This document shows, piece after piece, positions 50,501 to 60,800 of a stretch of 64,000 nucleotides of DNA. Below the pieces are notes generated by a model that worked only from the letters and a program-made list of their open reading frames with translations, made no database searches and was not told the origin of the DNA. Both the position numbers and the translations under genes were made by a program. The stretch's first letter is position 1, and every line of letters begins with the position of its first letter. This DNA is from Chondrosia reniformis (lineage: Eukaryota > Porifera > Demospongiae > Chondrillida > Chondrillidae). The stretch spans positions 4,202,899 through 4,266,898 of the forward strand of contig OX359202.1 of the NCBI GenBank assembly GCA_947172415.1, given 5' to 3'.

Positions 50501-52744
50501 TACTTTATTTCGAGTTTTCGCCAAGAAAAATTTCAAAACAAATATTAACAAGAAAAAAGGAGCAATACAAGTTAAATAAAAACATTCAAAAATGAAGTTA
50601 AAAGTAGGGATGGCACTATAACAGTGATTGGCACATCTAGAAAAAGTAACGAAACAAGAAAGTGATCATATGGTAAGGCTAACATTGCAGAAGTGGCATA
50701 CTGAAACTTAACTATACACATCACTTCTATGTTTGGGCGCATCGATCCCTACTTCTAGTATATCCATGATGCGCCCAAACATAGAAGTGATGTGTATAGT
50801 TAAGTTTCAGTATGCCACTTCTGCAATGTTAGCCTTACCATATGATCACTTTCTTGTTTCGTTACTTTTTCTAGATGTGCCAATCACTGTTATAGTGCCA
50901 TCCCTACTTTTAACTTCATTTTTGAATGTTTTTATTTAACTTGAACATAAAGGATCCATGTTAACAATATGTTATTAATCAATCTTTCCCATTCTTGTAG
51001 ACTACTACTCTTCAGCTTTCAGCTCTGGTGGACATTGATGTAAGTATACAGTCGAATGACCGGCAGCAGTTATTTAATATGTCATTTCCTATCTACTATA
51101 TACCCTTCACAGCTGCTGCCAGTACTCCAAACATCATCTTACATTAAAGGTGGCTTGGATAGCACTCCAGGAGATGACACACTTGTAGGAACTGTTTCAG
51201 AGGAGCAAGGTTATTTCAGTTGTAGCTACAGAAACTCACCTTCTAATTGTCATGAATTAATTACTTCATTACAGGTGAGAAGAATGCTTCCAGTGATGCT
51301 GACCCAAAGCAAACAGTAAGAGCTGCAGTGACTAGTTTCTAAGTAAACTGGTTGAGATAACTGCAATCAATTGACCTTTGTATATAGGATAAATATAAGT
51401 TACTATCTCAGCTAGTGTATATGTTCGTTCATGCCACATACTCCCTTGAATAACACATTCTATACATTTTATATATAGGTATCATGTTTGGCATACGTAT
51501 ATGCTTTAATTGTTATAGGATCTCATCTCTGAGTTGAATAAGAAACTGAAGGGAATGGAGGATATGTACCACCACAAAAAGGTGGAGCTTCAAGCACAAA
51601 TAGTTAAAGTGGCAGGTAAAGAAGAAGAACTGAAGCAGTCACAAAATGATTTGAAGAACACTCGAGAGCAAGTCCTGAAATATATTGAACAAATTAAGAA
51701 GTTGAGGGAGGTAAGATATAAGTAAAATCATAAAGTGACTGCATTTATGACTCATACTAGTAGTTACATCCCTTACTGACACACGTCTATATTATGTGGT
51801 GCAGTCTTATCACATAAAATCCCAAACTGATTTGTTTGTAGTTGGTAGATGTAGACTTGGTTGAGAGAGTGGAGTCACTTGAAAAGCAACTGAAAGAGAA
51901 GTCTAAACAGGAGAAAAAGGAAGAAAAGGAAAGAGTGTCAGAACAAGATACGGTAAGTGTACCAGATGCATGTCAGTGAATGGTTAAGTAGCTTGGTACA
52001 ATCACATCTCCTACTGATGTAAACTACCCTTCACAGCTGCTGCCAGTACTCCAAACATCATCTTACATTAAAGGTGGCTTGGATAGCACTCCAGGAGATG
52101 ACACACTTGTAGGAACTGTCTCAGAGGAGGAAGGTTAGTTCAATTACAGAAACGGAAACTGTCATTAAAAAGTAGGGGACTTCAAGATCTAAAGCCAATC
52201 TTAAAGCTGTGATGTTTTATCATTTGACCCTGGATATTACCCCACCCACTCATATTACTTGAGGAGCAAAAATGAGCAAAAGAGTGGAACCAAAGCTCAC
52301 TTAATGGGAACCAGAGTCTCGATCCCCTTAGCCACTAAAGAGATGGTCGAGCCATAGACAGCTGGTTTGTCCTATTAGGATGTTAAAATCCATTTGCACT
52401 CCTCAGGAGACATGAGCGGGAGGGTAAATCCAGAATCAAATGATAAAACAGAAACTGTCATCTTTTAATTGTCATAATTCGATTAAACTTGATCCTCATT
52501 ACAGATAAGAATGCTTCCAGTGATGCTGACGTAAAGCAAATGGTAAGAGCTGTAGTGAATAATGTCTATCTAAGTAAAATGGTTGAGATAGCTGCAGCAA
52601 TCAAGTTGACCCTTGTAACAAGTTTGCTGTATCTTGTCTTGACATAAGGAGAATGTGTTGGTTAAGGAACCTGGCAAAATGGAATCTAGTGCAGTTCAAG
52701 AATATAAAGAGCTCAGCACATTTGAAGTTAGCTTTCTATCATGA
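46979..52744 (+). CDS. Gene C: Death, CARD-like, unknown domain and coiled coil
   Basis: Exons: 46979-47003, 47101-47418, 47525-47564, 48262-48383, 48559-48879, 48945-49780, 51001-51039, 51113-51209, 51275-51315, 51519-51710, 51842-51952, 52037-52133, 52505-52542, 52649-52744; phases agree, about 790 aa. Exon 2 is a Death domain nearly the same as in gene B. Exon 5 is a death-fold domain of the gene A/B CARD-like kind ([32 protein letters not shown]). Exon 6 contains a helical part and a region I cannot name ([44 protein letters not shown]). Exons 10 and 11 form a charged coiled coil ([32 protein letters not shown]). Exons 12-13 repeat exons 8-9. No enzymatic motif is visible, so a signalling scaffold is inferred. 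Confidence 0.76.
49845..50567. other. Intron 6 of gene C, left part, repeat-like
   Basis: It begins GATGGCCGAAAAAAAAC and CCGCCCTATTCAATGTATTA, which recur in shortened form at about 54418-54450. The phrase CGCCATTTTTTAATT occurs twice inside (about 50238 and 50457), suggesting an internally duplicated element. A CTT microsatellite of about 7 units lies at 50053-50076. No gene is seen. Confidence 0.5.
50568..50943. mobile_element. Near-perfect 176 bp inverted-repeat hairpin MITE
   Basis: Left arm 50568-50743 and right arm 50768-50943 are exact complements as far as I can read, with a 24 bp loop. Arms start CAAGTTAAATAAAAACATTC and end GTTTGGGCGCATC. It sits in gene C intron 6 just before the exon at 51001. 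Diverged relatives are at 40410-40490, 45949-46165 and 53355-53425. Confidence 0.95.
51113..51315 (+). repeat. Tandemly duplicated exon pair in gene C, first copy
   Basis: Exons 51113-51209 and 51275-51315 are matched by 52037-52133 and 52505-52542. The first exon is the same 97 bp length in both and nearly identical ([15 protein letters not shown]), and the second keeps KNASSDAD. The flanking ACCCTTCACAG acceptor is copied as well. Confidence 0.92.
52037..52542 (+). repeat. Tandemly duplicated exon pair in gene C, second copy
   Basis: Second copy of the exon pair at 51113-51315. The intron between the two exons is longer here because a foldback element (52160-52450) sits in it. Confidence 0.92.
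52160..52450. mobile_element. 'CCCACTCATGTCC' family foldback in gene C intron 12
   Basis: Left arm around TTATCATTTGACCCTGG and CCCACCCACTCAT, right arm GACATGAGCGGGAGGGTAAA ending TCAAATGATAAAA. Same family as 17330, 29985 and 37145, but absent from the sister intron 51210-51274. Confidence 0.8.
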
Positions 52745-53354
52745 TTGAATATCTCAGGATGGTGAACATATTATATATTGAGTGCATTATATAGCTGGTG
52801 AAAAACACTATCATGTGATTGACTTATGTACTGAGTGGGTACATGTATGTTCACAGGGTCTGTCATGGTTTACATCCAGTATGTGGATGCAGGATAATTA
52901 TGCACTTTTATGCAGATGGTGTAGAATTACTTGGTAGGTATATAGATTATAAAAGTTTCATGTTTGTAAGTCCTAATTACATCTTGAGTTAGTTATATGT
53001 TTAAATCATCTGCCATTTTGAGTGGCATAGAAAGGTTGATGTGCGAGCTTCAATCAGTGCAGTAATTGAATCAATTTATAGAATGGGAACATATTGTTGC
53101 ACTGTCATATGTAACAAAGATTATGGTATTTTTCTATTGTTATACCCAACCAATTCTTCTAGACAAATGAGGTGCATGGATTGCTGCTGTTAACGGGAAT
53201 TGCTATAATACATGTAGATTTATTTTAAACATTTCATATCTGGAACAAAAAGTGACAATCCTCTTTTCCTCCCCTACATACCTAGTGTGTTTTCACGTGG
53301 TAAAGCAAATACAGAAAAGTTGAGATATATTTTTGTCATATTTAAATTTAAGTG

Positions 53355-53425
53355 ACTATTACCATCACTTCTGTGTTTGGGTGCACCATCCCTATACTTA
53401 ATGTTCATGGTGCACCCAAACACAC
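53355..53425. repeat. Small palindrome related to the 50.6 kb hairpin centre
   Basis: TGTTTGGGTGCACCATCCC and, after a short loop, GGTGCACCCAAACA. It matches the centre of the 50568-50943 element. Confidence 0.75.
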
Positions 53426-53977
53426 CTAAAACAGTGTTAATAAAATTTGCAATATTTAATAATAAGCTTGATTGCAGCTATCCTAAGATTCAGTGCATTT
53501 TATAACTTGCACTGTGTAATTTTTGATGTAGTTGTGGTAGTAGAATGTATATGTAAGATTTTCTTCCATGCTTAGTGAAATACCCAAGGAAATACTTATC
53601 TAGTTGTGCTATAGGAATATTAAAAGAATTAGTACAAGGCATATTATACTTTGAAGGTGTATAAACAAATTTACACTGCTGAATTGTTTAACGTTTTAGG
53701 ACTGCCATTTTTGGTGGATATAATAGAAGTTACAAAAAATCGAAATAATGGACCACTTAGGACTCAAACTACCCTCATTTACCCCTCCATCTAACCAGCC
53801 ACCAGATCATCTGTGCCAATCACTCAAATATGGAAAATATAGCCCGATATAACCTAAGTCAGCTAGCCACTGTAAATTTTTGGGGCGCATATTGTTTTCA
53901 GAAATTATGTTAATGTATGGCTTCCTGTTCGTAACCACATATGAAGTGATGGGGTTTATTTGTCGTGATCATGATGA

Positions 53978-54325
53978 TATATGAAGTTTATTGAGCAACA
54001 GCAACATTAAATCTTTGGTATAGAACGTCCTTGGTCCATATTGAAACAAGGGATGGTCTTTCAATTCAATATGGACCAAAGAATCTATTTGGATCCTATC
54101 TGGAATGACTTTATTTAATTAACACTTGTAATTCATTTTTATCCTCATTAAATATTTGGCGTACTTTTTCATTACATCAATTATTAACACCTGCCAACCA
54201 ACTTCTATTTAAATACCAACCTTTCCTCACTTTTTCATATTGCTGATGAAGACCTACGGGTTGAAACGTTCTATTCCAAAGATTTAATGTTGCTATTGCT
54301 CAATAAACTTCATATATCGTAACCA
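53978..54325. mobile_element. Foldback element with 50 bp terminal inverted repeats
   Basis: Left end ATATGAAGTTTATTGAGCAA and right end TTGCTCAATAAACTTCATAT are inverted repeats of about 50 bp. Near the right end CTGATGAAGACC, a short loop, GGGTTGAAACG (from 54243) resembles a hammerhead ribozyme core. No protein is coded. Confidence 0.8.
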
Positions 54326-54496
54326 CATATACACTTATATATATAATCAAGTACTACACAGTACAATTTACAAATTTAAGAGGTCCAAGTGACTACATAA
54401 TATTAAAAAGGTAGTATTGACCGAAAAAAATCCGCCCTCTTCAATGTATTATATGTGTTTTATAAGCCATACAACCGAATCACAAAATGGAATGTA

Positions 54497-54509
54497 GGGG
54501 GGGGGGGGG
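54497..54509 (+). repeat. Run of 13 G
   Basis: Homopolymer run on the plus strand, in AT-rich surroundings. A comparable C run lies at about 6551. Confidence 0.9.
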
Positions 54510-54654
54510 CTGCCATGCATAGACACCCCCTCAACACAAAAAATTGAACCCACTATCATCCACATTAATGGGAGTACGAAAACTCATAACGCAGGACGAA
54601 AATGTTAATCTAGTGACACAAGCAAAGCTGGAACTTACGTTTATTATATTTTTA

Positions 54655-54823
54655 ATAGAATAAAGATTTCTTCTAACTGCGTCGAACTTATCTTTGGAAA
54701 GGGTCATCTTTCGACTTTCGGAGCGTCTAGAGATGCAGTTTTCTGGTTGTTCTTTCTGCCAAACATTTCGACCCTGGGGGTCTTCTTCAGTGACTTTTGT
54801 GCTGTGACTGAAGAAGATCCCCA
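54655..54823. repeat. Hammerhead-motif dispersed repeat at the duplication border
   Basis: Contains AACTGCGTCGAACTTATCTT, GGAGCGTCTAGAGATGCAGT and, on the minus strand, CTGAAGAAGACCCCCAGGGT followed by CGAAATG. It is related to 14530-14752 and 10240-10400. It ends where duplication copy 2 begins. Confidence 0.7.
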
Positions 54824-55205
54824 GCTGTATATCTTATATTTATATACTTTTGGATGGAACATATATACATACCGTTTATATACATTGGATGACGTCTAAG
54901 GACGCAATTTTGGTATATATTTTTGGTCAAACGTTTCAACCCCAGGGAGGGTCTATCAACTACTAATGTATGTACGTACAACTTTAGTTATCTGCTCCTT
55001 TCATTACAGTCCCTCATTGTCCCTCATTTGTTACTTTGTAATAGTAATTGAATATAGACCATGCACGATAGCTTTCCAGTGGATGCTGATATGTTATACT
55101 GTTATCTATACTGTATATGTTATCTAAAGCTTGTAACATACTATGTGTAATACACAGTGCAAGAAAACTGTATATATTTCATGTGTATATATGTGTGCAT
55201 CCAAG

Positions 55206-56323
55206 ACTAGGGCTTGACTATGTGGATCTGTATTTGATGCATTCACCACTTAAAGGAAAAGTAGTGGAAACGTGGAATGCAATGATTGAGCTTAAGAAGC
55301 AAGGCAAATCAAAGTAATCATTAAATATAATGTTCTGAATTAGCTTGATTTTCAATGGCTGCCATATTTGAGTCTACCAATATACGTACTTTACCTTTAC
55401 TAATGTTAATTATATAATTTGCATAAGTATATACATATATACTGTACATACATACATATGCCTGCATGCTTGTTTAGGTATCTATGTATGTATATGTATG
55501 TATATTTCTCTTAGTATACTCATTATTGTTTGTATAACACATGAAAAATCTAAGATACCATTTTCCTACATGCATATTCTGTAAAAGAGCCTATAGGGGA
55601 ACTAAACCTGAAGAGAGCTTTGGATGAAGATACAGGAGTCTTTTCTTCCTTCTTTTCCGTTCTTTCATCTTCTTCTCCACTGGGTCATGTATGCATTTTA
55701 GTCTTCCATTAATACCCTGTTCAATTTAAATAATTGTTACTTTATAGCACTTAGTGTATGTAAATATGTACTACTATACTCTATATACAGATCCATTGGA
55801 GTCTCCAACTTTAATGTCCATCACTTGGAAGAGCTTAAAAAAGCCAGACCAGATTACATACCAGCAGGTTTGATCACTAATATTTCTTGGATGGGTGGCT
55901 GTATTCCAAATATGGTAACATTTCTCTATATAGTTAATCAAATTGAGTTAAGTCCATATCTAGCTAGAAATGAAGTTGTGGCATATTGTCAGAAAGAAGG
56001 AATTGTAGTTGAAGGGTATTCCCCACTTACTAAAGGAGAAAAACTGACAGACCCAGTATTGGTGGAGATTGCAGCCAAGTAGGTCTTTTTATACTATATC
56101 CCATATACGTACCTTTATCTTTCTCTCACCCTCCCAACATACTACATGGAGGTATGGTAAGAGCACGGCTCAAGTGCTGATCAGGTGGTCCCTACAACGA
56201 GGCTTTGTGTGTATACCAAAGTCTGTTAGGGAAGAGCGAATCAAGGAGAATGGAGATGTCTTTGACTTTAGTATTGCTGAAGAGGACATGAAGACATTGG
56301 TAAGTAGTGCAATAGCAGAATGA
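55206..56323 (+). pseudogene. Aldo-keto reductase 3' fragment (exons 4-7 only)
   Basis: Exons 55206-55313, 55791-55867, 55934-56078 and 56152-56323 match exons 4-7 of the reductase at 24277-27493 with intact splice sites and frame. Exons 1-3, which carry the catalytic Asp, Tyr and Lys, are absent because the duplication starts inside intron 3. The remaining piece covers roughly the C-terminal 60% and cannot form the barrel. Unless spliced to an unseen upstream exon it is a recent gene fragment. Confidence 0.88.
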
Positions 56324-57868
56324 AACATTTCCTATGGCAACAGTTTTGCTATTGGAGAAATTAAAGTTAAAATGCCTATATGACCACTTAAGTACAGTAT
56401 CGTACTTTCAATTTACTTAAGTACTTAGCTGCTTTAGGGCGCCACATTGATTTCAGACACCATGGAAAATCGGATGGCATATCTCAGCCTGAGCCTTCAA
56501 TTCCTCTGAAACTAGGATATTTTTAGACTAGATTACTAACCTTGCATGCAAAGTTGCATATAAATTGAAGGTATGTATTCTTCGAGAGTTAATTACAAAA
56601 CTACAAAGTGTCCAAATAATATTAGGTCGACAGTCATGCATTTTTGGATAGTGTCTGTTACTCGATAAACTTGATCAATTTGCACTGATGTATACTTAGG
56701 AACACTCATATAAGGTTATCAAATAAACATCAAAAGTTGAAATTTTAACTCAAGAAGCATACTTTCAATTTATTTAACTTTGCATGCAAAGTAAGTAATC
56801 TAGTCTTAAAATATCCTAGAAGTTTCAGAGGAATTGAAGGCTCAGAGACTGGGATTTGCCAGCCGATTTTCCATGGTATCAGAAAATCGATGCACTGCCC
56901 TGCTTGTCTGACAGTGATGTAGACTATCACCACATTTGTGTTTGATATAGAACAGTATGGATAATATTGTTTGCTACTGCTATTTATAGAACAGTATGCC
57001 ATTGGGTAATATTGTTTGCTACTGCTATTTATAGAACAGTATGGATAATATTGTTTGCTACTGCTATTTATAGAACAGTATGGATGAGCACCTAACAACA
57101 GGATGGGACCCCCTTACTTCTCCTTGGATCAACTAGATAGTACAGATTAGCAGGTCTAGCACAATTTGACAAACTCCCAATTGTGTGTTCACATAAAAGT
57201 TTAGATATACATACATGGAAATTATTTTTTGTACTTCTGTTGTAATGAAACTATAGCCAATAAAGATTGCAACAAGTATAGTCTATATGTATATAGAGGA
57301 TTATAAGGAGAACATGAAATACTTTTCTTGTGGAACACATTGGACATTAGACCAGTTTTTAAGCAAATTGTTATCCATTTCACTCCCACAAAGTGACGGT
57401 ACGATGGGCAACAACAAGAAAGGGTTGCTTTGACTTACGTACTCTTCTGATTCAGTTGAACCATGATGAATTAGTTTATTCAATAAACACCCTTGTCTTG
57501 CAAAATACATAAAATAACATATTGATATGTACATCATACAATAAGAGCCAGCTAGTCTATATGCGTATGTATATATTATAATAGAATTATATTTTGCACA
57601 AATTACAACCTGTATAAATTAGCAGGTTTCCATCAAGATAATAGAATAGAATGTGTAATAAGCCTCCTATTCCCATATAGGATGTCACATGTCACAGTAC
57701 TAGTATTTCAGCCTCGGCAATTCTTGAGGTAAAAGACAAAGATACTTTTACTCATAAGACTGAATACGATATTTCGTCAAATACAGTGTAAATGCAACTG
57801 CAGTTTGCAATTGTATATATGAAATCAATAATAATCGTTACTCAAAAAGTGACGATGCAAGCGTAGAA
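56324..57868. other. Intergenic region between reductase fragment and gene A'
   Basis: It is a duplicate of 27494-29185, with the foldback element at about 56436-56896, a shortened 39 bp array at about 56946-57085, and the gene A' promoter, which lacks about 27 bp present near 28975 in copy 1. Confidence 0.8.
56946..57085. repeat. 39 bp tandem repeat, about 3.5 copies
   Basis: Same unit as 28116-28373, with three fewer copies. Confidence 0.93.
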
Positions 57869-60800
57869 ATGGCCAAGGAAATGGCGGCAATATTAGAGGA
57901 TGATGTTGAACCCACACACAGTTTCAGTTCGCTAGATTGGGTGCTAGATGAGGACACTAGTAAAGTCTCTAATTCTTTACACTTGGGACCAAAGAAAAAG
58001 AAGGTACATACGTTTTATATATACTTAGATACCTGTTAATATACGTTATCTATTGGCACCTTGGTACATTTATTCTAGTCACCTTATGGAAAGCTGAAAG
58101 ATCCGAAAAAGAAGCAGAAAGCCCGAGAGTTGATCTTTGAATGTGCTGAGAATGGATACAAAGACGCTTTTATGAAACTGTTCAGAAAGAAAGTCCCCAT
58201 TAATGAAAAGATTAAGGTGGGCAAACTAGTTAATCTTTTTACTAAGAGATTATATGACAGCGTAGATAAACAAACCTCTGATGGCAGTAAGTAGACCCAT
58301 GTCGTCTCTTCCTCAATTCTATATATAGCAACAGATGTCCGCAATCCATTGCTTAGTGGAGAGGAACCATTATGATATACTTTTGGAAGTAATCAAGCAC
58401 TATCTCTCAAAATCTCTCTCAGAAGAGAAACTTAGCAAGGACAAGTGGCTCCAGGTATTGGATGACAAAAAGATGACTTTTGAAGCAAAGCTGTTGAAAG
58501 TAAAGGAACTCCCTCGACCTAAGGAACTAGGAGAGATTGTTATAAATGCAACTCAGGTATACACATAAATAGTCAAGTAACATATTTGTAGTGCTTACAG
58601 TAGAGGTTCACTTGGAGCCTTTCCTATATTTTGTGTTGTTACATTTCTATACATGTGTAAGCATTGCTAAAAGTAAATGTAATGTTATGGACAATTTAAG
58701 GAACCACTTTTATTGTCAATGTATTATATTCTGTGATACAAGAATTATCTAAAACATCATATACTAAAAACTATATATCTATCATGCCTATGAAGCAAAG
58801 GAAATATAAAGTAAAGAGACTAAATACACAATTTTTTGGACATATGACTTAGAGTAAATCTAAAGAGAGCTTTGGATGAGGATACAGTTAGGCTAGTACT
58901 GCCATCTGTACTTTTCTTTGAGTACCCTATCTCCTTCCTGTTTGGGTGCAGAAGGTGCATGGTGCTTATAGTAGTCCTAAATGGATATGTGCTATAAATT
59001 TCATTATTAGCATAATAAATATTTAATGAAGCTGTACAAATCTTCTTCCTCAGAAATTATTAAAATCAGTGTTCTAAGCAAGAAGGTTATCTTAGAATGC
59101 TTATAGGAAGCTAAGTACAGGAATCTAAGTTATGTTTCCTTGTTTCCAATGTTTCCTTTCCATTTTCACAGGTGGGTTTGAGGCCTCTCCATATTGCTAT
59201 CAAGAATGGATACCATGAGATGGTCCAACTCCTGCTTTTGATTCAAGGGAAGAAGGACTTTCCTGGAACAAAAAAGCGACACAGGAAGAAAGAAGACAGT
59301 AATAACAAAGAAATAGTGAGATACTCTAATCCGCTTTAGAAGCTATTTAATGAAATACACCATTTTCCTACATGCTGTGCCTATTCTGTAAAAATAGCCT
59401 ATAGGGGAACTAAACCTGGAGAGAGCTCTGCATGAAGATATAGGAGTCTTTTCTTTCTTCTTTTCCTCTCTTTCATCTTCTTCTCCACTGACCCTTCAGC
59501 TAATGCATGTCTTTTAACATTAATATTCTTGGGCCTCATACTGTACATACATATGTTGATGGATGCATTGCATGATGTATTACAGCTGTAAATCATATGT
59601 ACATATGTAGTTGAAAATATTTAAAGGGTTACAATCGGAAATATATATATATATTGTAGATGCTTTTCAAGTAATTTAAATGAAGCCATTCTGGGGTGGT
59701 CAACAGGAATTACTGGTTTCTGCTGTAACTTTCTTACCTTAATAATTAATAATCCATTTTATCATCATGTACATATGTAAATGCACTTTTTGGCAATGTA
59801 GTGTGAGGTTCAATTTGTGTCAAAATTAGTTTGTATAGCCTGTTAGGGATTTTATTAGGGGTTAGTTATATTTCATATCTTAAACTTTTTTTGATTATCA
59901 TCATAATCTGCTATCAAGTACGTATATCAAAATCTAAGGACAAGGAAATGGATTTAGAAAAAGTCAAATATAATTATGATTTTATCAGATGTAGTCATAA
60001 TGATATGGATGTATGTTTATGAAAAGGATGACATGGTTATATGCTTTTGATATGAATGTATTAGGTCATGACATTTCTAACATAGCCGAAAAACACTAAT
60101 TTTGACACAAATGGCGCCTCATTTATGCTAAAATCATCTGTACATTATAATTTGTTTTTAGTATATAGTTTATAATTTACCGCCCTTACAACATTGTATA
60201 TTGATATATGTATGCTCTGTGATTATTAACAGGCTGGTGGGATGACTCCAGTACACATTGCTGCAAGATCAGCCAATTTAGAGATACTTAAATACCTCTG
60301 GGCATGGTGTGGGATAATCCGTGAGGGAGAAGAAAACCAGTTTGGTCCTTTCTCTGATTTAGATAAAGTAAGTTTGTATTCCACTATTGAATCTGTAGAC
60401 TTGTATAAAGCTATGCTGTAAATATCCACAGAAAGGTTGGTGTGTTCTTCATTTTGCTATTGCTGGTGATCCAAAGAAGAAGCTGCCCATCCAAACTCAA
60501 AGAGCAGTTTTAGAATGGCTTTTAGAAGATGTCAACAGAATGAAAAGCTGTGGTTTGCATGTAGAAATGGCATCAAAGGTACGGTCAGACGTTTTTAAAA
60601 AGACTGTATAAACATGTTTATAAAACACTGCGTCTTTTAATCAGACAACGTTGTTTACATCGTTGGAAATTTTAGACGGTCTAAACAATGGGGCTGCATT
60701 TTAGGTATTTTGTATTTAAAAAACTATATGCGCCCAGAAATACTTTCTCTTTTTATACCATTATTCTAATTCAAATGCCATTGAAGAATTATGATTGCTT

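Larger units (their letters stand above)
52745..54823. other. Gene-free repeat-rich spacer between gene C and duplication copy 2
   Basis: It holds a short palindrome (53355-53425), a foldback (53978-54325), a run of 13 G at 54497-54509 and a hammerhead-motif repeat (54655-54823). No conserved coding segment was found on either strand. Confidence 0.7.
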
